Origin: Chelativorans sp. AA-79
GTDB taxonomy: Bacteria > Pseudomonadota > Alphaproteobacteria > Rhizobiales > Rhizobiaceae
Reading direction: 5' to 3'
DNA: 64,000 bases
NCBI RefSeq assembly: GCF_029457495.1
Contig: NZ_CP120361.1
Coordinates: 1,752,001 to 1,816,000 of the forward strand
In this document: piece by piece, positions 45,455-56,044 of the stretch
Position numbering within the stretch: the first letter of the stretch is position 1
Layout: each line of letters opens with the position of its first letter
Translations under genes and position numbers: made by a program
Notes under the pieces: model-generated
The model's input: the letters and a program-made list of their open reading frames with translations, nothing else
Databases searched by the model: none
What the model was told of the DNA's origin: nothing

Positions 45455-46695
45455 TAGCTGAAACTTAGCTGACGATCGCCCTGCTCGTCGCGAATGCGGG
45501 TCGTCAGGCCGAGCTTGCCGAGAAGATCGAGGAAAGGCCGCGGCGGCAGTTCCTCCACATTGGCCATTTTCCCGACATCCCAGGTTCCCTGCGCGATTAG
45601 CATGGCCGCTGCGACGGGCGGCACGCCGGCCGTATAGGAAATCCCCTGGCTGCCCACTTCCTGATAGGCCTCGCGGTGGTCGGCCACATTGTATATGAAG
45701 ACCTCGCGCCCGGCGCCGTCCTTCCGTCCCTTGATGAGATCACCGATGCAGGTCTTGCCCGTATAATCGGGTGCCAGCGAGGAAGGGTCCGGCAGCACTG
45801 CCTTCACCACCTTCAAAGGCACGACCTCGAGTCCCTCCGCCGTCTTGACCGGCTGCTCGGACAACAGGCCGAGATTCTTCAGCACCGTGAAAACGGTGAT
45901 GTAGCGCTCGCCGAAGCCCATCCAGAAGCGGATGTCCGGCACGTCCAGATTGCGGGAGAGCGAATGAATCTCGTCATGGCCGGTCATGTAGGTCGTGCGG
46001 TTGCCGACGACCGGCAGGTCCCAATCCCTGCGAATCTCGAACATCCTGTTGGAGGTCCACCGGCGGTTCTGCCACGACCAGACGACGCCGGTGAATTCAC
46101 GGAAATTGATCTCCGGGTCGAAATTGGTGGCGAAATAGCGCCCGTGATCGCCGGCATTCACGTCGATGATGTCGATGGAGTCCATCGAATCGAAATATTC
46201 GTCCCGTGCAAGCGCGGCGTATGCGTTGACGACACCGGGATCGAAGCCCGCGCCGAGAATGGCCGTGATGCCGGCCGCCTCGCACGCTTCTCTGCGCTTC
46301 CATTCGTAATTGCCGTACCACGGCGGAGGCTCACAGATCTTGAGCGGGTCCTCATGAATGGCGGTATCGATGTAGCTGGCTCCCGTGTCGATACAGGCGG
46401 CCAGCACCGACATGTTCACGAAAGCCGATCCGACATTGATGACAATGGAACTGCTCGTCCTCCTGATCAGCGCCTTGGTGGCCTCGATATCCAGCGCATC
46501 CAGTCCGTGGACACCAAAGAAACCGGGCGTCTTCATGCTCTTCTTTTCATGCACGGACGCGCGTATCGCGTCACATTTCGCCACCGTGCGCGATGCGAGA
46601 TTGATGTCGCCGAGCACATCGTTGTTCTCTGCGCATTTATGCGCCACGACTTGCGCCACACCTCCAGCGCCGATGATGAGGACGTTCTTCTTCAT
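45454..46695 (-). CDS. Carboxynorspermidine dehydrogenase (saccharopine dehydrogenase family)
   Basis: This 413-residue enzyme joins a diamine with aspartate semialdehyde and reduces the product, giving carboxyspermidine or carboxynorspermidine. The NAD(P) motif is VLIIGAGGVAQVVAHKCA at the start. Later family marks are GASYIDTAIHEDP, ITAILGAGFDPGVVNAYA and GISYTAGVPPVAAAMLIAQG. It is followed, in transcription order, by nothing but the IS630 element: its TAG stop is the right-hand TA of that element. The upstream gene is the matching decarboxylase, 38 bases away. Confidence 0.93.
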   Translation of the reverse strand: MKKNVLIIGAGGVAQVVAHKCAENNDVLGDINLASRTVAKCDAIRASVHEKKSMKTPGFFGVHGLDALDIEATKALIRRTSSSIVINVGSAFVNMSVLAACIDTGASYIDTAIHEDPLKICEPPPWYGNYEWKRREACEAAGITAILGAGFDPGVVNAYAALARDEYFDSMDSIDIIDVNAGDHGRYFATNFDPEINFREFTGVVWSWQNRRWTSNRMFEIRRDWDLPVVGNRTTYMTGHDEIHSLSRNLDVPDIRFWMGFGERYITVFTVLKNLGLLSEQPVKTAEGLEVVPLKVVKAVLPDPSSLAPDYTGKTCIGDLIKGRKDGAGREVFIYNVADHREAYQEVGSQGISYTAGVPPVAAAMLIAQGTWDVGKMANVEELPPRPFLDLLGKLGLTTRIRDEQGDRQLSFS

Positions 46696-46733
46696 TTCCT
46701 CGGGAACACTCCTTCTCTAGCCCCAGGTTGAGT

Positions 46734-47837
46734 TCAGGAAAGACTTCTCTCGTAGTCTGCGAATGTGAATTCGCGCACCAGGTTAACGCTTCCGTCAAGC
46801 TCGCGCACTGCGATGGACGGCATCTGCACGCCGTTGAACCAGTTCTTCTTCACCATGGTGTAGCCAGCCGCATCTTCAATCGAGATGCGGTCGCCGATTT
46901 CCAGGGGGCGGGGAAACCGGAACTCTCCGAAAATGTCTCCTGCGAGACAGGATTTGCCACAGACCACGTAGCTGTGGGCCCCCTCATCCGGGGCGATATG
47001 CGCACGCTCCCGATAAATGAGCAGGTCGAGCATATGCGCTTCGACCGAACTGTCCACGACGGCGATTTCCTTCTGGTTGGAAAGCCTGTCGAGGACCGTC
47101 ACTTCCAGCGTCGTGCTGTTCGTGACGGCGGCTTCGCCCGGTTCCAGATAGACCTGTACGCCGTACTTGTCGGAAAACTCCCGCAGCCGCCGGCAGAAGA
47201 TGTCGAGCGGGTAGTCGGGTCCGGTGAAGTGGATACCGCCTCCGAGGCTTATCCATTCAACCTTTTCGAACAAATGGCCAAACCTCTCTTCGGTCTTCGC
47301 CAGAAGGTCGCCAAAGAGCTGAAAGTCCTCGTTTTCGCAGTTGTTGTGGATCATGAAGCCGTCGATGCGGTCGATCATGGCCTCCACCTTCTCCGCGTCC
47401 CATTCGCCCAGCCGGCTGAAGGGCCGCGCGGGATCGGCAAGATCGAACCCGGAGGAGCTGACACCCGGATTCAGCCGAAGGCCGCGCGGGATGTCCGCCG
47501 CCTGCCGGCCGAAGCGCTCGAGCTGCGAGATCGAGTTGAAGATGATCTTGTCGGCATGGCTGATGACCTCGCCGATCTCGCCATCGGAAAAGGCGACGCT
47601 GTAGGCATGGGTTTCGCCGCCGAAGCGCTCCCGCCCGAGCCGCACCTCGTTCAGAGATGATGAGGTCGTGCCGTCCATATGCTCGCGCATGAGATCGAAG
47701 ACGCACCAGGATGCAAAGCACTTCAGCGCCAGCAGCACCTTCGCGCCGGATTCCGATCTGACCTTGTCGATCTTCTCCAGATTCGGGAGGAGCTTTCCTT
47801 TGTCGATCAGATAATAGGGTGTGCTGATTTCGGACAT
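46734..47837 (-). CDS. nspC: Carboxynorspermidine decarboxylase
   Basis: This 367-residue PLP enzyme of the alanine-racemase-fold decarboxylases yields spermidine or norspermidine. It starts TPYYLIDKGKLLPNLEKI, and the PLP-binding Lys is in VLLALKCFASW. Other family segments are WISLGGGIHFTGPDYP and VYLEPGEAAVTNST. The active-site Cys is likely in YVVCGKSCLAGD. It precedes the dehydrogenase in the same operon, which gives the complete alternative spermidine route. Confidence 0.95.
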   Translation of the reverse strand: MSEISTPYYLIDKGKLLPNLEKIDKVRSESGAKVLLALKCFASWCVFDLMREHMDGTTSSSLNEVRLGRERFGGETHAYSVAFSDGEIGEVISHADKIIFNSISQLERFGRQAADIPRGLRLNPGVSSSGFDLADPARPFSRLGEWDAEKVEAMIDRIDGFMIHNNCENEDFQLFGDLLAKTEERFGHLFEKVEWISLGGGIHFTGPDYPLDIFCRRLREFSDKYGVQVYLEPGEAAVTNSTTLEVTVLDRLSNQKEIAVVDSSVEAHMLDLLIYRERAHIAPDEGAHSYVVCGKSCLAGDIFGEFRFPRPLEIGDRISIEDAAGYTMVKKNWFNGVQMPSIAVRELDGSVNLVREFTFADYERSLS

Positions 47838-48030
47838 CTGGCAGCCTTTGTTCGTCAGGTGGCCGTGGTGTTAGCAATACCCGCAGAATTGATCTAGGCC
47901 TGTGCTGACCATGCGTGTCGCCAGGTTGATGTTCGGAGGACCAAATATTCAGCGGGACCAGTGCGAGGCGCGGCGGTGACTTGTCACGCGCTCGCGAGTC
48001 CGGAGTTGTCTGGCCTCGTCTGCCGGTATA

Positions 48031-49904
48031 TTGCTCTCCAGCGAGGCTGATGCTCCGGGTACCGCGTTGAAGAAGATCGTCGTCAGGGGGCGCTGGGTTC
48101 TCGCAGCCCTCCTGCTCTCCGCGCTTGCAGTACTGATCGCAGTGGAGGGTGGCGCCCTCGCCACGCGCGCTTATTTCGGCGAAGCGTATACGCGCGGCGA
48201 GACCACCTTGCGGCTGGCAGTGGCAGCGCTGCGCGGGCACCTCAACCGCTACGAGGCGCTTCCGGCACTGATCGCCGATCATGCGCTGATAAAGCGGCTG
48301 GTTATCGACCCGCAGGATTCCGGCGACCGCGCCGCCGCGAACGCTTATCTTAGCGCCATCAACACGCTGCTCGAATCCTCGGACATTTACGTGATGCTGA
48401 CCGACGGCACCACAGTCGCGGCCAGCAATTATGACGGGCCGGCGAGTTTCGTGGGCGAGAATTTCAGCTACCGGCCCTATTTTCAGGAAGCGGTGCAGGG
48501 CCGGCAGGGGCGCTTCTTCGCGCTCGGCACCACGTCCCTCAAGCGTGGCTACTATTTTTCGGCACCGATCGTGGTGGACGCGGCAGTGCGGGGAGTCGTC
48601 GTCTTCAAGATCGATATCGACGCCATAGAGGCCTCCTGGCGTGGCGGGGACCACGAGATCATCGTGGCCGATCCCGAGGGCATCATCTTCATGACCGGCC
48701 GGCCGGAATGGCTCTACACCTCGCTTCTGCCGCTCACGCCCGACCGGCTCGCCCGCACCGAAGCTTCCCGTCGTTATGCGGATACCCGGCTGGAGCCGCT
48801 GTCCTTCCGGCAGGCGGCCGACCAGGGCTATGACCTGATGCGGATGCCCATCGATGGGCGGGACAGGGAATTCCTCGTCCTTTCGGAACAGATGCCGGAG
48901 GCCGGCTGGACGGTGCGCGTGCTGCTCGATACGGCTTCCGTGCGCTCGCAGACGTTCACCAGCGTCATGGTTGCGCTCCTGCTTCTTGGCCTTGCGACGC
49001 TCATCGGTTTCGTCGTTCTGCAGCGGCGGGCGCGTCTCTACGAGCGTATGCAGATCCAACGCCAGGCGCGCGAAGAGCTGGAACATCGGGTGGCCGAGCG
49101 CACGGCCGACCTTGCCGGAGTGAACAGCCAGCTCGAGAAGGAGGTGGCCGAGCGCCGCGCGACCGAAAGCCAGTTGCGCCGGACCCAGGCGGATCTTGTC
49201 CAGGCCGGCAAGCTTGCAGCCCTTGGGCAGATGTCGGCGGCCCTTTCCCACGAGTTCAACCAGCCGCTGGCGGCGGTGAAGACCTATGCGGACAATGCCG
49301 CCATCCTGATCGACCGCGATCGGCTGGCGGAGGCGCGCGACAACGTCACCCGGATTTCCAGCCTCACCGACCGTATGGCCACGCTCAGCCGCCATCTGCG
49401 CAATTTCGCCCGTAAGCCCAACCAGAAACTCCAGCCGGTGGCGCTTGCGGATGTCGTGGAGGATGCGCTTGAAATCGTCGCATGGCGGCTGAAGGCGGCG
49501 GGAACAGCCGTAACGGTCGATCTCGGGCCGGTGCCGCTTGCCGTGCGCGCCGGCCCGGTGCGCCTGCAGCAGGTGCTTGTGAACCTGCTCTCCAATGCCG
49601 CGGACGCGGTGGAGGCGCTGCCCGAGCGCAGGATCGTGCTCACTGCCCGGCAGGAAGAGCACAAGGTGGTGCTCGCCGTGCACGACAACGGCTCCGGCGT
49701 CGCCGCGGCCATCCGCGAGCGTATCTTTGATCCATTTTTCACGACCAAAGGTGTCGGCAAGGGGCTGGGGCTGGGCCTGTCGATCACGTACAACATCGTC
49801 AAGGACTTCGGCGGCGAGCTTTCCGTCGCCGACGATCCGGAGGGCGGGGCGGTCTTCACCGTCGTCCTCGATGCCGCCCGCATGCCCGCGCGAGAGGCTG
49901 CGGA

Positions 49905-49908
<4 letters not shown>
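48031..49908 (+). CDS. DctB-like sensor histidine kinase
   Basis: This 625-residue membrane kinase has a first helix (WVLAALLLSALAVLIAVEGG), a periplasmic double-Cache-like sensor of about 260 residues (SDIYVMLTDGTTVAASNYDG, ENFSYRPYFQEAVQG) and a second helix (VMVALLLLGLATLIGFVVL). The phospho-acceptor is His407 in ALSHEFNQPLAAVKTYADNA. The ATPase boxes are NLLSNAADAVE, DNGSGV and GKGLGLGLS. The first usable start is TTG at 48031, without a clear ribosome site; TTG at 48067 is an alternative. It is coupled to the regulator that follows. Confidence 0.92.
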
Positions 49909-51254
<1,346 letters not shown>

Positions 51255-51348
51255 CAGTGTCCGATGGGCGGCATCTCACACATCCGTCCCCCCTTTTGTT
51301 ACGATTTCCACCCATCACAGTTCGTCCGTCATCGAATTTTCCCGGCTC

Positions 51349-51362
51349 GGGCCTATGTGTGC
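51349..51362 (+). promoter_or_regulatory. Possible sigma-54 promoter of TAXI-TRAP operon
   Basis: GG at 51349-51350 and GC at 51361-51362 have the required ten-base spacing, within CGGGCCTATGTGTGCTT. The match to TGGCAC-N5-TTGCA is only partial. It lies about 100 bases before the binding-protein start and just after the sigma-54-type activator gene. Confidence 0.35.
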
Positions 51363-51463
51363 TTGAAAAGCCCCGTACTCGTGCTGCCATAGGATACCGG
51401 TCCGACTGCGGCAGGATGCTGCGGTCGAAACGGCACATTCGTTCGCACTCAGGGAGGATTGCC

Positions 51464-52441
51464 ATGCGCATGCTCGTTTTGGCCGCGTTGAACGCGGCAG
51501 CACTCGCCCTCGCCGGGCCGACGCTCGCCCAGGACAGGGAGGACTGGCCGTCGAGCCTCACGATAGGCACGGCAAGCCAGGGCGGCACCTATTTCATCTA
51601 CGGCACGGGTCTCGCCGGCATGATCTCCAGCGATCTCGGCATCAACGCCTCTGCCGAAGTCACGGGCGGCCCGGTGCAGAACGCCACATTGGTGGAAACC
51701 GGCGACCATCAGATCGGTCTCGTCACGATGGGACCGGCCTACGAAGCCTGGACGGGCGAGAGCGAATTGGCTCCGGGCGTGGAGCACAAGAGCTTGCGCG
51801 CGCTCTTCCCCATGTACCAGACGCCCTTCCAGGGTGTGGCGCTCAAGTCCTCCGGCATCGATTCGGTCGACGACCTGGACGGCAAGCGCGTCTCCGTCGG
51901 GCCAGCGGGCGGCACGGCCGCCACCTATTGGCCGCGCTTCTTCGAGATCGTCGGCGTCAGCCCGGAGGTGAGCTATTCCGGCGCCAACGATGCGATCGGG
52001 CAGGTGAAGGATGGTCTCATCGATGCCTTCGCCTTTGCTGCCGGCGTGCCGATTGCCGCCTTTGCGCAGATCGCGGCCGAGAACGACGTCAACATCTTCG
52101 GCTTCACGCCGGAGCAGCAGAAGGCGATCCTGGATGCACGTCCGGAACTTGCCGCCTTCGAGGTGCCTGGCGGCCTCTACGAGGGCTTCCCGGACCCGCA
52201 GCAGACGGTCGCGATGTGGAACTTCGCCGTGGCCCATGAGGACATGCCGGAGAACCTCGCCTACGAGATCACCAAGCTGGTGATGGAAAACAATGATCGC
52301 ATGAAGGCGATCCATGCCAGCGCGGCCGAGACCGTGTCCGAGAATATCGATAAGAACACCTTCCTTCCCTACCATCCCGGCGCGGTGCGCTATTATGAGG
52401 AAAAGGGCGTCACGATCCCCGACGAGCTGAAGGGCCAGTAG
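51464..52441 (+). CDS. TAXI-family TRAP transporter binding protein (second system)
   Basis: This 325-residue periplasmic protein has a signal peptide (LVLAALNAAALALAGPTLAQ). The TAXI mark follows: SLTIGTASQGGTYFIYGTGLAGMIS. VTGGPVQNATLVETGDHQIGLV and YHPGAVRYYEEKG near the end complete the family pattern. The ATG at 51464 follows AGGGAGG; the longer frame is a shadow. It serves the fused permease downstream; the adjacent DctBD-like pair suggests a dicarboxylate-type ligand. A hairpin follows it. Confidence 0.94.
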   Translation: MRMLVLAALNAAALALAGPTLAQDREDWPSSLTIGTASQGGTYFIYGTGLAGMISSDLGINASAEVTGGPVQNATLVETGDHQIGLVTMGPAYEAWTGESELAPGVEHKSLRALFPMYQTPFQGVALKSSGIDSVDDLDGKRVSVGPAGGTAATYWPRFFEIVGVSPEVSYSGANDAIGQVKDGLIDAFAFAAGVPIAAFAQIAAENDVNIFGFTPEQQKAILDARPELAAFEVPGGLYEGFPDPQQTVAMWNFAVAHEDMPENLAYEITKLVMENNDRMKAIHASAAETVSENIDKNTFLPYHPGAVRYYEEKGVTIPDELKGQ

Positions 52442-52461
52442 AAGCATCTCGCTCGTCAGGT

Positions 52462-52488
52462 GCAGGCGGCGGCCCGGCTGCCGCCTGC
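52462..52488 (+). promoter_or_regulatory. Intercistronic hairpin after second TAXI gene
   Basis: GCAGGCGGC (52462-52470) and GCCGCCTGC (52480-52488) form a perfect nine-bp stem. The permease ribosome site GGGAGG comes about 20 bases after it. Confidence 0.6.
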
Positions 52489-52516
52489 CCGTCCATCCGG
52501 CGACAGGGAGGAAGCC

Positions 52517-54694
52517 ATGTCCGGTGCCGAGAAAAAAGAGGCCAAGAACAGCACCACGGTCATCGCCAAGGGCGTGGACGAAGAGCCGCTGGCCACGAAC
52601 CAGCGCAGCCACAGGGGCTCCCTCGGCTATGCGGTGGCGGTGATGGCCATCGTCTACACGGCCTTCCACATCTTCGTCATGAACCTGTATCCGCTGGAGC
52701 CGTGGACCTATCGCATGCTCCATGTCTGCGGCGGACTGCTCCTGGCCTTCCTCGTCTATTCCTCGAGCGATGTCGTTGCCGAGGCGCCGGCAGATGACCG
52801 TCGCAATCCGCTCGAATGGCCGCTCCTGGCAATCGGCGTTGGCGGGATCGGCTATGGGGCCGCCATGATCGCCTATGCCTGGGCCGGATGGTGGACAGCC
52901 GGCATCGCCCTGCCGCCAAGTTTTGTCTTTTCCACCTTCGGAATCCCGCTCCTTGCGGGAACTGTCGCATCGGTGCTTTCGGCCTGGTTCTTTCCACTGC
53001 GGGATGCGGAGCGCGCGCCGTGGCACGATTACATGCTGGGTGTGGCCTCGCTCGCCGTGCTCGGCTACATCCTGTTCAACGTCACCGCCCTGCGGCTTCG
53101 GGCGGGAACCGCGCTGGCGCAACCCGGCGACTTCTATGCAGCGCTGGTCGGTGTCATCCTGATCCTCGAAGTAACGAGGCGCGTGGCTGGGCTGGCGCTG
53201 GTCGCCATTGCCGGCATCTTCATCCTCTATTCCTTCGCCGGGCCTTACCTGCCGGGCTTCCTCACCCATCGCGGCTATGACGCGCAGCGGTTCTTCACCT
53301 ACATCTTTACCGATCAGGGAGTCCTGGGCGATCCGATCGCGGTGTCTTCGACCTACATCATCCTTTTCATCACCTTCGCCGCTTTCCTGCAGGCTTCGCG
53401 CGTCGGCGACTACTTCGTCAACTTCGCCTTCGCCGCGGCGGGCCGGGCGCGCGGTGGACCCGCAAAAGTAGCCGTCTTCGCCTCCGGCCTGATGGGCATG
53501 ATCAACGGCACTTCGGCCGGCAACGTGGTCTCCACCGGCTCGCTCACGATCCCTCTGATGAAGAAGGTCGGCTATCCCGCCCGCAGCGCCGGCGCCATCG
53601 AGGCCGCCGCCTCCTCCGGCGGGCAGATCATGCCGCCGATCATGGGGGCAGGCGCCTTCATCATGGCCGAGGTGACCGGCATCCCCTACACCGATATCGT
53701 GATCGCGGCGATCATCCCCTCGATCCTCTATTTCGCTTCGGTCTATTTCATGGTCGACCTGCAGGCGACCAGGCTCGGCATGAAGGGGCTGCCGAGGGAG
53801 GAATTGCCGATTTTCAAGGAACTGCTCAAGCAGGTCTATCTCTTCATCCCCATCATCATCCTCGTCTACGCCCTCTTTGCCGGCTATTCGGTGATCCGCG
53901 CCGGCACGCTCGCGATGATCGCCGCGGCGGTGGTGAGCTGGCTCACGCCGGACCGCATGGGCCCCACTGCTCTCGCCAGGGCACTGGACATGGCCGCACG
54001 CATGTCGCTGCAGCTCGTCGCCGTCTGCGCTTGCGCCGGCATCATCGTCGGCGTCATCGCGCTCACCGGTGTCGGAGCGCGCTTTTCCAGCCTCCTGCTC
54101 GCAATCGCCGCTCAGAACCAGCTTCTGGCGCTCTTTTTCGCCATGTGTATCGCCATCATTCTCGGCATGGGCATGCCGACGACGGCTGCCTACGCCGTGG
54201 CGGCCGCGGTGGTCGCGCCGGGACTGACCGCACTCGGCATCCCGGTGCTGACGGCGCATTTCTTCGTCTTTTACTTCGCGGTGATGTCGGCGATCACGCC
54301 GCCGGTGGCGCTTGCAGCCTATGCCGGCGCGGCCCTTTCAGGTGCTGATCCCATGCGCACTTCGGTCGAGAGCTTCAAGTTCGGCCTCGCCGCCTTCGTC
54401 GTCCCGTTCATGTTCTTCTACTCGCAGGCCTTGCTAATGCAGGGCGAATGGCTGGAGATCCTGCACGTCTTCGTGACCGCGAGCCTCGGCATCTACTTGC
54501 TGGCCGCCGCTGTGCAGGCGTGGTTCTTCGGACCGCTCAACGTGGTGCTGCGGATCGTCCTGCTCATCGGTGCTCTGGGCATGATCAAGGGCGGCTGGCT
54601 GACCGATTTCGGGGGCCTCGCCGTCGGGCTCGCGGTCTTTCTTTACCAGAAGCGCTTCGCCAGTCCGGGCATGATCGCACGCGGGGCCGACTGA
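52517..54694 (+). CDS. TAXI-TRAP fused 4TM/12TM permease (second system)
   Basis: This 725-residue inner-membrane protein has a 45-residue polar N-terminal tail, then about sixteen helices. Family blocks are FASGLMGMINGTSAGNVVSTG, ASSGGQIMPPIMGAGAFIMAE and GMGMPTTAAYAVAAAVVAPGL, matching the first system's permease. The ATG at 52517 follows GGGAGGAAGCC. It is longer than the first system's permease (647 residues), mostly in the N-terminal and C-terminal parts. Confidence 0.94.
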   Translation: MSGAEKKEAKNSTTVIAKGVDEEPLATNQRSHRGSLGYAVAVMAIVYTAFHIFVMNLYPLEPWTYRMLHVCGGLLLAFLVYSSSDVVAEAPADDRRNPLEWPLLAIGVGGIGYGAAMIAYAWAGWWTAGIALPPSFVFSTFGIPLLAGTVASVLSAWFFPLRDAERAPWHDYMLGVASLAVLGYILFNVTALRLRAGTALAQPGDFYAALVGVILILEVTRRVAGLALVAIAGIFILYSFAGPYLPGFLTHRGYDAQRFFTYIFTDQGVLGDPIAVSSTYIILFITFAAFLQASRVGDYFVNFAFAAAGRARGGPAKVAVFASGLMGMINGTSAGNVVSTGSLTIPLMKKVGYPARSAGAIEAAASSGGQIMPPIMGAGAFIMAEVTGIPYTDIVIAAIIPSILYFASVYFMVDLQATRLGMKGLPREELPIFKELLKQVYLFIPIIILVYALFAGYSVIRAGTLAMIAAAVVSWLTPDRMGPTALARALDMAARMSLQLVAVCACAGIIVGVIALTGVGARFSSLLLAIAAQNQLLALFFAMCIAIILGMGMPTTAAYAVAAAVVAPGLTALGIPVLTAHFFVFYFAVMSAITPPVALAAYAGAALSGADPMRTSVESFKFGLAAFVVPFMFFYSQALLMQGEWLEILHVFVTASLGIYLLAAAVQAWFFGPLNVVLRIVLLIGALGMIKGGWLTDFGGLAVGLAVFLYQKRFASPGMIARGAD

Positions 54695-54757
54695 ACGCGC
54701 TCGACTTGATCGGACTTCAGTTCTGCGCCCTATCTGTGATGTCCGGCCATGCCCTGT

Positions 54758-55453
54758 TCAATATTCATCGTGCAGTCGGACCCAGCTCATGGTGCCATCA
54801 CCTTCGTTGCGGCCCTTGGGGGTCAGGTCAAGCCAGTTGAAGGCGCCCATCAGCAGCTCGGTGCCGCGGTGATAGGTCGAATAGCTGTGGAAAATGTCGC
54901 CGTCCTCGTCCTTCACGAAAATGCTGACGCCGAACATGTCCGGGCTCTTGCGGATGGGCGTGAGACCGAAATTGTAGGTCGCACGGCCGGCGGTGCGATC
55001 CTCCTCCGTGAACGACACGCCGAAATCGTAGTTGAAGTCGCTGTCGCCCGAGGAAACCCAGGGGAAGGTCCAGGCCATCCGTTTCTTGACCTCATCGATC
55101 CGCTGGATCGGCGCGCGCGACACCGCGGCGAAGGCCAGGTCCGCATGCTCGAAATGCTGGCGTGCCGCGTCGACATGGTCGGCGGTGTACGAACAGCCAG
55201 GGCAGAGATGGTCCGAACCCGGCGTCAGCATGAAATGATAGATGGCAAGCTGACTGTGGCCGCCGAACAGGTCGCCCAGCGTGCATTCGCCGTCGGGCCC
55301 TTCGAAGACGTAGGGCTTCTCGATCCTCACCCAGGGCAGCTGCCGGCGCTCGGCGCGCAGCGCGTCGAGCTCGTGGGTGATGGCGCGCTCCTTGGCGAAC
55401 AGCGCCTTGCGGGCGGTCAGCCACTCTTCCCGCGAAACGATCGGATGGTTCAT
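54758..55453 (-). CDS. DUF899 thioredoxin-fold protein
   Basis: This 231-residue cytoplasmic protein begins HPIVSREEWLTARKALFAKE and contains WVRIEKPYVFEGPDG, CPGCSYTADHV (a CxxC-like pair) and FNYDFGVSFTEE. These are the standard blocks of the DUF899 family, thioredoxin-like proteins of unclear role. The ATG at 55453 is preceded by AAAGGAG. It follows a small membrane protein gene by 16 bases. No substrate is known. Confidence 0.9.
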   Translation of the reverse strand: MNHPIVSREEWLTARKALFAKERAITHELDALRAERRQLPWVRIEKPYVFEGPDGECTLGDLFGGHSQLAIYHFMLTPGSDHLCPGCSYTADHVDAARQHFEHADLAFAAVSRAPIQRIDEVKKRMAWTFPWVSSGDSDFNYDFGVSFTEEDRTAGRATYNFGLTPIRKSPDMFGVSIFVKDEDGDIFHSYSTYHRGTELLMGAFNWLDLTPKGRNEGDGTMSWVRLHDEY

Positions 55454-55469
55454 GGTCGGTCTCCTTTGG

Positions 55470-55715
55470 TTATCGGTTCGATGCGCGCCCGGCGGTGGAA
55501 GCAAGCCTCAGCCAGGGCGGCAGGTGGAAGAGGCTCATCAGCAGGTACATCGCGGTCATGCCGTCGACCGGCAGAATGCCCGAACCTGCGGAGCAGAGCG
55601 CGATCCCGGCCGCATCGTGTGCCGCGATCAGGCCCATGAGGGCGAAGGTCGGCGAGGCGGCATAAGCGAGCCAGCCAGCCGTTGCGGTTCCGTTGTTCGC
55701 TGCTGACATTGCCAT
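55470..55715 (-). CDS. Small predicted membrane protein
   Basis: This 81-residue protein has two hydrophobic stretches (WLAYAASPTFALMGLIAAHDAAGIAL and DGMTAMYLLMSLFHLPPWLRL) and lies 16 bases upstream of the DUF899 gene on the same strand, so the two are probably co-transcribed. I do not recognise the family. The start is the ATG at 55715 or 55709. Confidence 0.65.
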   Translation of the reverse strand: MAMSAANNGTATAGWLAYAASPTFALMGLIAAHDAAGIALCSAGSGILPVDGMTAMYLLMSLFHLPPWLRLASTAGRASNR

Positions 55716-56044
55716 TCTTCGGCTCCCGGTCGATCGCCATTGCCTGCCGTTGCAGGATCGAGCGGGAATATAAAGCCGAGCGGTGGCCGGGTGAGAGTGA
55801 CAAGTGTGACGGGATTTCGCTTTGCATCCTCCAGTGCCCGTCAGTTTTCCGCGGCCGTTGCCGCGGCGTCCTGCCGGACCAGAGAGTGGAGGCCTCGGCG
55901 CCGGTCACGTCCTTTTCGGTCGACTATCCTTTCGTCCCGGGATGGCCGTGGATACGGGTGGCGCCAGCAGCGCGCGCAAGTTCGATCTGTACCGGATCAC
56001 CTGCCGCCATTGCGGAACGAACGGCCGGCGCATCGAGATCGTGT
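55716..56044. other. Intergenic stretch with no convincing gene
   Basis: These 329 bases contain weak frames on both strands that look like shadows. One plus-strand frame (55822-56109) has a CRHCGTNG segment but overlaps the fusion gene end and lacks a second cysteine pair. The left part should hold the promoter of the small-protein/DUF899 operon. Confidence 0.4.

Larger units (their letters stand above)
43034..45456 (-). mobile_element. IS630-family insertion sequence, interrupted by an IS1111-type element
   Basis: A TA at each end (43034-43035 and 45455-45456) flanks imperfect 14-base inverted repeats. The left is GAGCCTTTCAGGTT (43036-43049); the right is AACCTGAACCGCTC (45441-45454), with 12 of 14 paired positions. 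Removal of the inner element leaves about 1,050 bases, the normal size for the family. The transposase is encoded on the minus strand and is split by the inner element. The right TA lies in the stop codon of the carboxynorspermidine dehydrogenase gene. Confidence 0.88.

Noticed and set aside
47257..49683. An 808-codon open frame on the minus strand
   Set aside because: It lies antisense to the histidine kinase and overlaps nspC. Its composition is Arg/His-rich, as expected for a shadow of a GC-rich gene.
51449..54259. A 936-codon open frame on the minus strand
   Set aside because: It is antisense to the second TAXI-TRAP genes, rich in Arg, His, Asp and Glu, and has no recognisable domain.
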